Source: Pisaster brevispinus (Eukaryota > Echinodermata > Asteroidea > Forcipulatida > Asteriidae). From it: DNA of 64,000 nucleotides. The translations under genes were made by a program, and so were the position numbers. Each line of letters begins with the position of its first letter. Position 1 is the stretch's first letter. The notes under the pieces were generated by a model that saw nothing but the letters and a program-made list of their open reading frames with translations, was not told the origin of the DNA and searched no databases. The DNA lies in assembly GCA_023634235.1 (NCBI GenBank), contig JAMKCF010000031.1, positions 124,001 to 188,000 on the forward strand. Reading direction: 5' to 3'. This document shows positions 37,401 to 49,920 of the stretch, piece by piece.

Positions 37401-39600
37401 ACATACCGAAAATTATGGGGCACTTAAAATGTCAAAATCCGAAAAAAAGAAATTGAAAACAAGGCCCAACATTAAATTCCTATTTATAAAATTCTGATTC
37501 TGAGTCTGATTCCGATATATAAATATCGGACATATAGGCCCCTAGGCCTACACTAATCAAGGATATTACAAAGGGATAAAGGAAAAAGCAGCTAAATAAA
37601 ACTGACTTTAAATAAATCGATTAACTCAATAATCATTGTCGGCCAACGCAATACAAAAACAGCAATATCAGATGTTTGGCTGTATTAAATGTATAGAAAA
37701 AGTGCGGTTTCAGAAATTGTTTGGGCAAGAGTATAATATTTTCGCTTATTTTTTGGCTTAGTTTTTCTTGACACATAAGTTAAGAAAAACCCTCATTTGA
37801 TTAAAATAAACTTAAGGTGTTCATTTCGCTAAGCACCTTTATATTGTATATTACTTTAAGAATTGGTGCAAATTTTTGTATTGGTGCAAATTTTGAATCA
37901 GTGAAAAGTTAGTGAAAAGTCTTCATCCAAGTGACTGTTTGTGTACTTTTTCATAAGTTAGCTATTAGGCCTACTAGAAGACATTTTTCTCATGATTGGA
38001 TCAGACATAGGCTACATATAACTGCAACTTTTTCTAACAATTTGTGGCAACCACTTTAACAGAAAGACAAATCCTTGCATTAAACCAACAAGTGGAAAAT
38101 TGTATCAATAAAGAATTGATTGAATCGTTAGGTACACGATTCTGTCATCATTAAAACTTCTCAGTGCTGTTGTGCCTTGCATTTTATAGTCCTCTCCATT
38201 GGTCCAAACAAGAGCCGTTTTGTGTGATTCTCAAGTTCCGAGAAGCTCACTTTGATCTTTTTGCCCCACAACCGTGCAAAGCCTTATACTTGATAGTATA
38301 CATCGGTTTCTGATGGTTCCCAGGTATACTGAGGTTCTAGGTCCATCTGGAATGCTGTCATTTATAAGAAAGTATATTTGGTACTTTTTATGTGATCATA
38401 TAAAACTTGTTCTTTACCATCTTGTACAAATACTTAATGGCCTTTAAAGAAAATAAACTATTTGCACGTTGAACATGATAGCATTGGTAGTTGGAAATGT
38501 CAATATAAAGACCTAGCCCCCCTAGTTCGTTGAGACCCAATTTAAAACAGAAACCACAAATCCGATATAGCTGCTAACTTTGGTGGCCATATTGAATTCC
38601 CATAATGCATTGTAGTTTGTCATAATAATGATGATTCATATTCACATACTTTTTTGGTTTAAATACGTGAGTTTGATCAATAATAAGTATAGGCTAAAAA
38701 CATTTGTTTGCTTTGAACAAAGGCCGTTTCCATTGTGGCTTATTAATTGATAATAATATAAAAATATACACACACTTCACTTATAATGTAAATAACACCA
38801 CGTACATATCAAACGGTTACCACGGTAACAGTAGACTTCCCTTTCAAATATGTCTGGAAAATATTTAGAAAAAGTTACAAACTTGCGGGTGATTGGCCTC
38901 ATCGTCAAAAGTTACAGACAAACACATCACAGGGACGGGGTTGGGGTGGGGGTGGGGAGTGGAGGTACATTGTGCCCCACGCGTTCGAGAGTATGGTCAA
39001 TGCATAAAATGGCCCAGAACAAAAGTCTCTTCGGACCACACATGATTATTCTAGGTCGACAATCTCACCCAAAGAAACGTCAACATTAATTCGGAGCGTT
39101 TTATTTCGTTAACATTGTATTTTTATTTTATTTTTTAACGGGAATAACATTGTGATGACCGTAAGCAAGTACGGTCCAAGAAAATACGGTGTTTAGTACA
39201 TGAGAAACCAACTGCAAGCTTTAGTATATATACGATACCTGACGGATCAAACTCAACTAAGAGATTGGTCAATAATGTATAATTAAATGAAAGGCGGGAA
39301 GTTTTCTCGATTTCCTTTTAATCGTCGAAGCGACAGTGTTTGTATGTAACGAAGACACAAGACACAAGCGGACAATGAGGTGCTAAGGAAAACAAGTTCT
39401 GGGAAATGCGGGAGAGATTGTGGATCACTTCCTCACCCCGCCGAGTGAAATATTTGGCTTTAAAGTTTTAAACACAAATCGATTTGTTAAAATGTTTTGT
39501 TTAAATTTGTGGTTTACTTTGATAAAAAATGCACCTTTAAACTTGTGGTTTATTTTATAAGAGACGTTGTGACAAACCGGATCTATTTTATTTATTTATT
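34491..39600. other. non-coding spacer with a few candidate fragments
   Basis: Mostly AT-rich. Three TAGGCCTA palindromes lie at 36403-36410, 37543-37550 and 37966-37973. A short pair of direct repeats TTGGTGCAAATTTT lies near 37863-37896. A frame at 35121-35363 begins its open part after a splice-acceptor-like TTTATCCCACCAG (about 35174), but shows no domain; an AATAAA follows at about 35585. No supported gene. Confidence 0.3.
36646..36856 (+). CDS. possible terminal exon, product unknown
   Basis: An acceptor-like TTTTGATTGGCAG ends at 36645. The frame then stays open, with GC-rich third positions, to a TGA at 36854-36856, and AATAAA follows at 36871-36876. The predicted tail is charged (KRLELEAI, KREAIA, KKDVTH) with no domain I recognise. 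The very short implied 3' UTR and the lack of an identifiable upstream exon argue against it. It could equally be conserved non-coding DNA. Confidence 0.15.
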
Positions 39601-39619
39601 TTTATGCTGTATTTATTAT

Positions 39620-41080
39620 GACTAATATTTGTTTTCCTTTGAGGGGTGGGATGAAGTGGTGATACCGTGCTGGAACTTCAGCAGACACAAGGGACTTGTC
39701 GAGACTTTCAAGGGGTTGTATTTGGACCATGTACGGCACCCTTCTTATTCCTGTTCAACAGGGCCACTTCGACTCTCTCAGAGGTGTTTTGCCAAAACGT
39801 CCGGACAATGGGAAGCTACTGAAGCGCAAAAGACGATTGGTCTTTCTATTGGGTCGTCACTTCACTGCTGAAAGCCCTGGCTGCCAACTGGGACGCAAAG
39901 GATGGGAGAGGAGCTTTCAGGCCGGCAATTGTTGTTTTTGTCCCAATTAAATGTTGTGGAAACGGGCAATCATGTGCTCTATTGTGGGCTGAAAAGCCAA
40001 CTGGCAATAAGGGCATCTACGACAGCAGCGCACTAATGAGAGCAAAGCCGATTCAGTCCGGGAATAGTAAAGATTCTGGAGTGGTATGCTTGTCATATCT
40101 TCTATAGGGAAAGAAGCCCACGATGCCGGGGAACGTCAGGGGAGCAACAAACACAGACTAAACCCGCTTTTTGAGGAGTATGGCCGGACTGGAGATTATG
40201 ACCGCGAGCCACAAAAGCCGCGACCTCGCAATTAAAGGATAATTGTTTCGCTGGCAGTATACACCCCCACTCGGTTTGGTCCACCGGGTATCAATTATTG
40301 ATGTCTCTCGAGAAGGTGATCAATATTAATTGTGGAGCAGTTAATTTTAATTGGCGATTAATTTCTCCCACTGAGCCCCGTCGCTCAACAGATGAAAGCA
40401 CCCGAGCTAGAATTATAGCATCCCTTCGAGCCAAACTGGCCCATATTCGCCATTGAGCGGTGCCCGTCGGTGCTTCCCTGCTTACAGACAACACACACCG
40501 ATCTGCCGTGATTAGAAGGGAGGTCTTAAGAGTTGTTAAACGGTTAAATTTGAAGGGAGTTTTTTTTATTTATTTCATCTAGTAGGTCTCTCTTGGTAAA
40601 TGAAAAATGGAAACCGGTTGGGAGTTGGGAGGGATGTCCGTTATTCGCTTGGATGGGCACGGGGGAAACTGCCCCCAAGTTAAACCCTCAACCGTCCCCA
40701 TGGACTACCTAGTGGTGCCACGCGTCCCGTGGTGACACACTTACCGACACGCCCACTTGATAAGAAAATACACTGCCAGTATGATGTAAAGCCTTTGATT
40801 GGTTTGATTTTCCAAAATCATTAGAGCCTCATCACTTACAAACTGCCTTAATTGACGCCAATTAACCCGTATTTGGAGAGAAATCATCACCAAATTATCT
40901 CAGCCTCTGAATGGAAGAGACGGTGGAAGGTATACGGGTCTGCATTAAAGTGCATCTTGCCCCCATGGCAGAACCAAACTTCAGAATGCACCGAAGAGTC
41001 ACTTTGGATGCAGAACGCATCACCAGTGTGATTGACCGGGGATGGTTTGCCTACACCAAGTCACGTGCAATAGATAAAGT
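39620..41080. promoter_or_regulatory. candidate cis-regulatory region 15-16 kb upstream of Fezf
   Basis: About 1.4 kb of complex, repeat-free sequence. Its core at 40291-40370 packs five TAAT/ATTA-type homeodomain words (TCAATTATTG, ATATTAATTG, GTTAATTTTAATTGG, GATTAATT). A second cluster lies at 40818-40895 (CATTAGAG, CTTAATTGAC, CCAATTAACC). Two overlapping 80-84 codon frames at 39629-39950 are unconvincing. A developmental enhancer is the most natural reading, but unproven. Confidence 0.4.
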
Positions 41081-42265
41081 TGTTTGGTAAAAACCACTTA
41101 CAATTAAATTCGATTATTTAAACAGTCGTAGGTGTGACTGAAAAGAACATTGAAACTGTTAGAGGGGAGAGGTACATGGACGGATGGAAAAAGAACAGAG
41201 TTGCATGGTTTATGCAGTGGGAAAACTACCACGTCCCTAAGTAGATTGATCTTCAAGACAAAGTCCACGCTTTGTAATTATCTTATACATATAATAATAA
41301 TATTAACTATATATATTAAGTGATTGTCCTTAAACAAACACGAAGCTGTCCATCGCAGTCGGAACAGCTAAATTATAATAACTACTTGTTTAAATTTGAA
41401 ATCTCTCTCATTATGCAGTTCATACCTGTACAAATCTTTCAGAAAAATATTTCCGGCAAATAGCATTTGAAGAACCCAAAAAAAAAAAACAACAACAACA
41501 ACAACCAAAAATCACCATTGCTTATTCAGGCTTGCAGGAACCGAAGTAAGCCAGATATGATTGCGAACGAAAATCTCTTGCTCGCAGGACGTAAATATTT
41601 GTTCCTGCTAAAATGTGACCACCGAACTTGAAGGAAATGTCACAGCTTCGCTGTGTCTTGTGTTTGATGAAAAACGGAGGGTGCAGATGGGAATTAATTC
41701 ATAAATGATGTACTCCTCCTTTATGGCAACAACGACAACAACAACAACAGTAACGCTATTTTGAACCGGTTGATTAATTCTTTATCCCATTCAATACCGG
41801 AAAAAGGAGTATTTATTCGGTTTAAAAACACAAAACATGGTCGTCTGTAGTATCACAAAGTAATACTAAAAATGACATGCTTACAAAATCAAACATTAAG
41901 TATTACAAAGACAATCAAAAACAAAAACCTAGGCTAGCCAGATAATAAATATATTAATTAATAATAGATATAACACAATTGTTCAGGTCCGGCTTTTCTG
42001 TACATGGATCCTGGCCATCACATAGGGTCTATGTTTAAGGTGTGTTTGTGTTTGCTAATTGTAGTCTGAATGAAATTAAAAAAAAACCATTCCCGACACG
42101 TATAATAAAGACAGGTGAAGTGTGGTGTGAATCATTAAGTTAAAACTGTTGTAATAAACAATAAATAAATTAATCAATAAATTAACTTTTAAAAATAACA
42201 ATAATAACAAACAACTAAATATATAAACAAACAAACAGACAGACACTCCAACAAACAAACAGTAA
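41081..42265. other. non-coding spacer
   Basis: AT-rich with short CAA runs near 41490 and 41733. Nothing recognised. Confidence 0.4.
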
Positions 42266-42306
42266 CTAAATAAATAAATAAATAAATTTAAAAAAATAAT
42301 AATACA

Positions 42307-42341
<35 letters not shown>

Positions 42342-42409
42342 ACAAATAAGTAAATAAATAAATAAATAAATAAATAAATTTATTAGTAAATAAATAAATA
42401 AATAAATAA
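42266..42409. repeat. (AAAT)n microsatellite
   Basis: Nearly continuous AAAT/TAAA repeats with a few breaks (about 42285-42305 and 42378). The minus-strand hydrophobic frame is an artefact. Confidence 0.95.
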
Positions 42410-42639
42410 TCCAGCTGGTTATCTCGTTGTAGTTACAACTCCTACTTAGTTACCACTCATGTCAATGTAACGATTTGTTTTTCATTCGACTGAGCTGGTG
42501 GGCAAACGCCAATGCAAATATCTCAAATGACAGATTTTGAAGAAAAAAAACCAGATAAATAAGGGGGAAATCAAAGAGAAAAGACTGAAAGACAATCTGA
42601 ATTACATTGTCAGATGCGATTCCGGCCCGTTTCTAGACA

Positions 42640-43025
42640 TTGTTTGTAGCCAGTCAAAACAAGCGGGATCCCCCAAGATCAGGTATTGAACGTGACATAT
42701 GACGCGCAACCGGCAAACAGTCGGCGCCGACCGAAACTAAGACAAACGCGCGAGCCACGATTGGGTTGACTCTCGCAGACTGCTCCCTTCGCGCTAAAAA
42801 CACGATCTGCCCGCCCGGGCAGATATCACTTTCCCGCCGTATGTTCTGATTGGTTGACTTAGTTGACTTGTCGCATTCAATTTCTTCTTTGTGCCCGTAT
42901 TGCCACATTTCACTGTGTGTGGTGATGTTCCACATCGTGTGACGGCACATTCGTTTGGTGGATTTTGCGGTGTTCGGTTTTCGTTTCGAGGTGCGTGCAT
43001 CTCTCGTTGAAACGAAAACAGTTTA
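42640..43025. promoter_or_regulatory. CpG-rich promoter-like patch
   Basis: GC- and CpG-rich. It holds an exact E2F-type TTTCCCGCC (42830-42838), an inverted CCAAT box ATTGG (42849-42853), and a 20-bp near-palindrome with 9-bp arms, ATCTGCCCG-CC-CGGGCAGAT (42805-42824). Together this looks like a TATA-less promoter or enhancer, but no credible gene starts on either side. A 98-codon minus frame (42654-42950) has no domain. Confidence 0.35.
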
Positions 43026-43874
43026 GCTTAATGTTTGAATAGAAAAGACAAACGTTATCTGCTCTCGAAAAGCGTGAAACAGCCCCACCTTAAACTGTCA
43101 CTTTTGCGTACATGTCGCTCATTACGGTATAGTATCTCCATACTTAGGGACTTTCAATTGTGGTTGTAGATTGGTTTTTGTCAATGTAATGCTGATTTAA
43201 AGGCAAACGTAAAAAGAAATACAATTAGAGTCATTATGTGAAAGTTTCAGCTGAATACAGTGCCTTTTTACCTCTTACTTTTATTGTTTGTGTGAAGCGC
43301 CTTGGGCGCCTTTTTAGGCGGAATCTGCGCTATACTATACCTTTTTATCATAATTTATTACTTGCTGAGAAAACAGGAAAAAAAAAACCTGTCACGGTAT
43401 TTTCATCAAGAAGGTCGAATCCATCCACGTTTATGAGGTGACAGCGGGTACCAACCGCATCACTGGCCACAGCATTCGTGAACAGACATCACGGAAACTA
43501 TAGAGATTTATGTGAACCATCAGAAATCGGAGAAACGATTCATGCATTGAATCGTTTCTCAGATACAAATCTTTGCTGAAAAACAAGTTATCAAAACCAC
43601 ATTACAGCGAAGAGAATCCTGTCTCAAAATGTGTTATACCATCAAAAGCTGCCGCGCTTCTTTAACAAGTAAGGTTTTTATTTTTATGTCATTAATATTT
43701 TGAGTAATTACCTATCTATGACCCCACCTTGAAGGAACACCATAAAATATACGAAGCATCGTAATATATTCTGTATTTAACAAAATGCATTAAGCTAGTT
43801 CAAACATATTGAGACTAATAATAATATCGAGCTGCCAAAAGTAATTAAACGTGAAGTAGCAATATTTAAACATA
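43026..43874. other. non-coding spacer
   Basis: AT-rich. A small direct/inverted pair lies at about 43526-43562 (AATCGGAGAAACGATTCATG and GAATCGTTTCTCAGAT). No gene seen. Confidence 0.35.
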
Positions 43875-44170
43875 AAGTGTTTAGCTCATGTGTGTGTAAC
43901 AGGTGCATGCGTTATCAAAGTTTTTTTTGTTTTAACACTTTAGCTCCTAACTGTGTAAAATGTTTATGTTTTTTTTTAGTGATTTATTTATAAACACTTT
44001 AGCTCCTAAATGTGTAACATGTTCTTGGGTGTTTTAAGTGATTTATTTATAAACACTTTAGCTCTTAAATGTGTAACATGTTCGTGCGTTTTCAAAGTGC
44101 TTTATTCATAAAGACTTTAGCTCCTTAATGTGTAAAGTGTTCATGGGTTTTCAAAGAGATTTGTTTATCA
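43875..44170. repeat. 5 x 59-bp tandem repeat
   Basis: The word A(A/G)(C/G/T)ACTTTAGCTC or a close variant recurs at 43875 (decayed), 43934, 43993, 44052 and 44111, a period of exactly 59 bases. Each unit continues with AATGTGTAA(C/A)ATGTTC, a G/T-rich part, and ATTTATTTATAA. The two middle units are the most alike and the outer ones more diverged. Confidence 0.9.
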
Positions 44171-44651
44171 ACCCGTCACAGTTTAGTTTCTCCTTGCTCT
44201 AAAATGTTAAGTAAATGAATGCATTTTTTTGCATAGTCAAACACAAGTGTTTAGTTTATAAACGCAACATAACGTTCATTGCTTCAAGTAAGTGGTGAGG
44301 TTATACACGCGTAATATTTTCCCAGTGGTTTAGGTAATACACGCGTCTTACGTTTAGCGACTGTATACAATAATCGAAAGAATGAGTTAAAAAATATAAC
44401 ATATATAGTATATATGTTTAAATATTGCTGCTCTATCATTTAATTATTTTTGGCAGGTCGATAATACTTTGGAACTAGTTTAATGTATTTTGTTAAATAC
44501 AGAATATATACCAGATATGAAAAGGACCCTTGTTTGAACCTATTTATTAATAGGTGTTTGAACATGCTATTATAGAACCTGAGCGTTTGCGAAGACAGCT
44601 ACACGGTTCGCAATCGGACCCGCACAACCAACATAAGGACGTGCATGAAGG

Positions 44652-44784
44652 TACGGCCATGTCCGAATTGACGGCTACGGCTACGACTGGATCGCCACCT
44701 CATTATGCGTTGAAGTATAGGACGTCCTTAACAACAACCTTAGTAACAGTCGTAGCCGTAGCCGCCAATTCGGATACGGCCTTA
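44652..44784. mobile_element. foldback MITE, family F copy 1
   Basis: The left arm GGCCATGTCCGAATTG, ACGGCTACGGCTACGACTGG is mirrored by the right arm CAGTCGTAGCCGTAGCCGCC, AATTCGGATACGGCC. The centre is about 60 bases. A 124-codon frame at 44554-44928 crosses it (and opens with GTG), so that frame is not credible as a gene. Confidence 0.8.
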
Positions 44785-45501
44785 CTGTATGGTATTTGTG
44801 TCGAACAAGAGAATATCAACGAATTATTCTCTTCCCAAACCACCGATGCATCATCCAAAGAAGTAACACACATCAAGACAAAAAGTAGTTTGCTACATGA
44901 TGCACCGAAAACCGGTAGCGCATTATAATAAGATGAGCAACAGGTTACAATAAGATCATCAGTAAAAACCAACCCTTCGATACCAAATGTTGTGAATAGT
45001 TATGCCCTTGAATATATTGCTGTTATCAGTTAAACTGATCGGTCTTTTTTTATTTGTTTAGTTATAAATTCGTAATTTATTTTAGTTTTGTAACCAACAA
45101 GAAATTGCAATAATGCTAGATTATTCAACAAACTGAGTAAAAAGTCAGTTTGTTAATGTATTGACCACCTCCGACAGAAGGGTAACTTTTTCTTTATTCT
45201 AACGTTAAACAAAACTTTAAAAACTTTGGCTGTAAGAAGAAAAAAAGATGGTGTTCGATTGTGTACGTGTTTATCATGAGCTGAATCACTGGTCATATAT
45301 TTCCGATAGAAACCCCCAAAGTGCCAATTGTTAATTACTATACTTTCTTGATTAATTTGTTTGATTAATTTTTAATGAAAATTTGCGCAACGCAAGGCAA
45401 ATGGTGAGGTGAGGTAGCGCAAGGTGAGGGCTTCAAGAAAAATCAAGAAAATTTTAAAGAAAGGGAAGGTATCTGTTCATATTCCTCTAAACGGGAATAG
45501 C

Positions 45502-45635
45502 TAAGGCCGTGTCCGAAACGGCGACTTCGGCTACAGCTACGGCTAGATCGCGCGGGTCTGCCTATTCTTCAACACAGGCAGACGCGCTGATCTAGCTCTA
45601 GCTGTAGCCGAAGTCGCTGTTTCGGACACGGCTTA
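45502..45635. mobile_element. foldback MITE, family F copy 2 (near-complete hairpin)
   Basis: Almost the whole 134 bases folds on itself. The left arm has GGCCGTGTCCGAAACGGCGA, CTTCGGCTACAGCTACGGC, TAGATC; the right arm has GATCTAGCTCTAGCTGTAGC, CGAAGTCGCTGTTTCGGACA, CGGC. A few mismatches separate the arms, and the tip is GCCTATTCTTCAACACAGGC. Terminal TAA/TTA flank it, which may hint at a three-base target. No coding capacity. Confidence 0.85.
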
Positions 45636-48600
45636 AGAATCACTTTATATCATGTGATTAATCACTAGATTTTACGGAGCAGTGACGTGGATACTTCCAC
45701 GTAAACACAAATCAATCAATCGATCAAGAAGTACAAATATTAACGTAGACAATTTATAGTTCATACAAATTGTAATATAGCTGAAAACAACGATAGTAGT
45801 CCGCAATAAAGAAAAAAAATCAAAAGAATAGGCCTAGATAAAAATAAACGGAAAGCATTATAGGCATTTCTTTTCTAACCGACTATTTTTTAAACCAAGT
45901 GTCAACAAAAATGAACAGGAAAAAAATCCTTGCTAAAGTTGAGAGCCAATTTCTTTGAGATAGTCACATCTCAATTTCCATAAATACATATGAATTTGAT
46001 CTTGATAATTACATTAAATCCGTAGGTACATAGGCCTGCGGATTTTACACGAAATAATACACACAAAAAACCATCCTTGTGTTTGGGCACGACGAATGGC
46101 CACGGTTAGCTCGCAGTACACTTTAAACCGCCCTCTATTGACTTAAGTTAATTTCGCATACAGGTTTCTTGACTCTAGCCCCACAAGTGATTTGGTTAAC
46201 GTATTTTAAGTGAGAACGCAAATGGCTTAAATCCCCACTAGGGATCAAGAGAGTGTGCAGAGACAAGTAGTCGCCTGGGCACTCTCGTCATCTTTATAGA
46301 AAGTGGCTAGGAATCGCCTTCACAGGGTACATTTTGAACAAAACGAAAGAAATTGTAATTGAGTCACGACAAAGGGTTCATTTCCCCCCGCAAACCGAAA
46401 ACAACATTCTACAAATTCGTCTCGGGAATAGCCAGCAACCTCGTGGGTTGATGACTGGGATTTATCTCGTCTTAACCGACTGTAGGGTCACATAGGTGAT
46501 CAGTAATAAAAGGGGAAATATTATTCAACTGATATGCCCTTAATTGAACGAACAGTCTGTTCAAGGTAAAAGCACTGGAGATGCTTCGTCTTTGAATAAC
46601 AGAAGACGAATTAGCCCTATATGCGAGTGTGCGAATTGTCGGTGTCTGATGCAGTGTCACTGACCACCGAGAATTGCGACCCCATCGGTAGGAGCCGTTA
46701 TTTTGACAGTTGATATAATTACGTAGATGCATGCCATGATCAGATCGCTGGGCCGATTGAGCGCGAGGGGGAAAAAGAGAATAGTCGAGAAGCCTGGTTT
46801 GTCTAGCCCAAGTGTTCAGCCAACTCTCAAGCGGCTGTTCGGGGAAGAGCGTTATAAAACATCGGCATCGTCTTTGATCATAGTGAAGACTCCATGTAAC
46901 CCTTTTTGGAACTACAGGTTCCGCGGGACATCAAATAAGGGGGGGGGGGTCGTGATTCGAGGGAAGAAAAGAAAATGAAGAGATTGGATCATACAAATGC
47001 GAAAGGGTTATTCATAGTTGAAGGTAGCCCATATCAACTCAGCAATCTACTCGGACCTGCTTAGCTAAACCAACATCATCATTCTTTCATTTTGTGATTT
47101 TAATTAGCGATGAGTGTTTTGATTGTGACGGTGCAGCTATCTTATATAGACAGGTATGCACTGACGGGTGGACCCCACGGGTTTGCTACAGATCGGAAGG
47201 TCTACCTCGAGATGCGTCTATAGTTGCAAGGAATTATTATTGTCCTCTCTGTGTCTACGAGATTGAAAACTTCGATACAATCATTCTGAGAGGTTGTCCT
47301 GTCATTATTATAAAACACTGGGTGAGATCTTCAAGAGACAAGCTCGACCGTCGTGCTTTCTGTCTGATTTCCGTCCCAGGGACGTATCGTATTTAACCTA
47401 TTTTCAACTCCTTGTGGATCATCTATAAACGCAGTGTAGTAAAGTTTTTTTAGCATGCATTTTTTATTTTGTTAGTAGGCTTATCATTTTTCAAACTTAG
47501 AAGACAACAAATAATTATTATGTGTGCATGGATTTGTTTTGAGTGGTGGCAAGTTCTTAACGTAACATAATAGTGCAATGTTTGCCCGGGGGTGAAGGGC
47601 TGGCGATCGGCTTAATGCGTTTATTTTGAAAAATGTGTCAGTGTCTTAATATTCATCTCATATTAAAGCGTTCAAATCTTGGTTGAATTTGAATACTATG
47701 CGACGATTTGGTTGATGCTATTAATCTTGGTTGTGACAGCACCCCGAATATCCTCGTCCACTCAAAGAAGCAAACAATTCACTAAACCCCCTCTTTTTTT
47801 AAATCAAATTTGTACTGACAATTTAAAAGAAAGCCACACAATTCTGAGGGATATTTGTGTGGATCATTATATTCTACTTTGAAAACATAATTTCCAAACA
47901 TAATTATTTCACAACAAACATTCTTTTTATAGCCCAAAGCGCCCAATCCGAAGGCAATGTGTCCCCGTAAACTGGAACTACGTCACACTTACGGACAAGA
48001 TTGTTAGCGTGACGCACGTTTTCTAAACATTTCAGTGTATGGTTACCTTTGATCTCTATCAATATCAGTGAAAATCAATGACAGTTACCGCCTAGCGATG
48101 ATAAGAACTCAGATTTGTTATATTTCAGTGGTAACCAACTAGTTAAGCGACTCTCGTCTTACGCAATGTTGGTCAAAATAATTGTAACATCGTGCCGTGT
48201 GAAACTGGTGGTCATGCGTAAGAAGACAAAAACGTTCTGCGCTCTTAAAATTTAGTAGCAAGGAATGTTTGTTTCTTTTCGTCGTGTGAAAGGTTTTTTT
48301 TCAGGGCAAACCGTTCTTACGCGTGACTAGCAACCTGTGGCTTTCAGCCCCAGCAGCGATATTTGTATAGCCACCGACGTATAGCCCAAACCTACAATAG
48401 ACCGTTTAAGTCTTGCAGCTTTCAAACATTTTGGGAATCTTTGGTTTCCATGGTCATATTTTTAACATTCAGAAGGAAACAGCATCAAGTATTTGTATGT
48501 TTTATTGTTTTTTAAGGCTGACCGGTGTATCCCAAAACACTACCGATTACCCCGTAAATCGAGCAGCCAAAAGAGGCAATATAGGCCAAAAACAACGCGA

Positions 48601-49659
48601 GAGGGCGCAACCTCTATCAACAAAGACTACATCGCAAACTACTTTTAACGCGCGTTAGCCGTAGAATGAGGTGGACATAATGACAATTTGTCACTAACTT
48701 GACCAGCATGCACATCAGTCCACTGCTAACACGCGAGTAAAAAACATATTTGAGAAGTAGTCTATTATAATTTCGCTATATTCTTGATGTTCAGACTTGA
48801 ATACTATTACTGAAAAGCATTTAGGTTTACACATAATGTTGTTATACATATAAACAAGATATAATTTGAGGTTTGAATGATCCCCGAAAACACATTTTTA
48901 TGATTGTTTTAAATGCGATTTGTAAGTTTGTTTTGCAATAATCATGGTTTTATCTTTCAAGAAGTTGATTCTATTTTTTCAAATCTAGAGAGACTAACCG
49001 TGCCAAAAGGTATAGAGTGTATTATATTTTTAATGACATTGATCGAACCACTTTTGTAAAGTTGCCTTTCAACACTTTGTATGCTTTCTAGTAATTAACA
49101 CAATTCGGCACTGTGGCGTTAGTTTGTAGTCAAAAAGAATCATCTACATTTTGAAATAACATTATGTAATGTCAATGTATGTGAGAAACTCACGACAGTT
49201 TTGTTTTAGAGTCATTCCAGAGTCATCATTATATGCGTAAACAGGAGGCATTCGTTACTTTTGTCAATGCGCGTTCCTACCTGTTGCTCCCTTTTTGTTG
49301 AGCCAAGAACTCGCTAGTCAACTTTTGCAGAGAGATCATTTTCAGTACATTGCCCCAAAAATGTGCAATAAGCTTCCTGTACAATATCAGAAATGCCAGC
49401 TCACTCAGCTCACTCAAGACACTCCTTAACAGGCCTGGAATTTCATCTTTGAGAGAGCAAGGCCATTTCCATTTTACAAATGGCACTGCCATTGGAACAT
49501 TTTAGCGCCTTAGAGCGAACTTCTTGATTTTTGCGCTTTATAAATGACTTTTAATTTTGATTTCCCCCCTTTAAGAATAAACTTCAAATTTCAATTGTCA
49601 CTTTGGCGCCAATCTCCATCTTAACCTTGTATTGAGGATTCTCAGAATAGCGAACTTAT
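45636..49659. other. non-coding spacer
   Basis: No gene recognised. TAGGCCTA lies at 45829-45836 and a poly(G) run near 46940. The 46430-47000 part is more complex and CpG-rich and includes TGACAG followed by TTGATATAATT near 46704. A 100-codon frame at 47094-47396 contains several Cys (CFDCDG, YYCPLC) but no recognisable finger spacing. Confidence 0.35.
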
Positions 49660-49699
49660 ATCACTTGCCAATTATCCCATGGAAAGAAGACAGGGAGAG

Positions 49700-49850
49700 A
49701 AGTAGTTTTAGATGTAGGAGGACAACCCCAGAGAATTATTGCAAGAAGAATCCAGGCAATCAAGTAGGGACCGAACAACCCAACCCACAAAGTGCCCGGG
49801 CAGGATTTGAACCGGGGTCCTAGAGGTGGGTGGCGAGGAAAGACACCGAG
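49700..49850 (-). mobile_element. tRNA-derived SINE fragment, family S2
   Basis: Minus strand: a B-box GGTTCAAATCC (49813-49803) is followed by TGCCCGGGCACTTTGTGGG and a tail with TTGCAATAATTCTCTGGGG. The A-box side is eroded. The family differs from S1. Confidence 0.45.
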
Positions 49851-49920
49851 CCCCCCCCCCCCCCAAAAAAAGGGGGGCTTCACGATTTTGCGTGTCATCC
49901 TTTCACTGAACACTACAACA

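Noticed and set aside
44554..44928. 124-codon plus-strand frame
   Set aside because: It opens with GTG and its middle is a foldback MITE, so the length is fortuitous.
47094..47396. 100-codon Cys-containing frame as a zinc-binding protein
   Set aside because: The Cys pairs do not form a recognised finger spacing and no His ligands are positioned with them.
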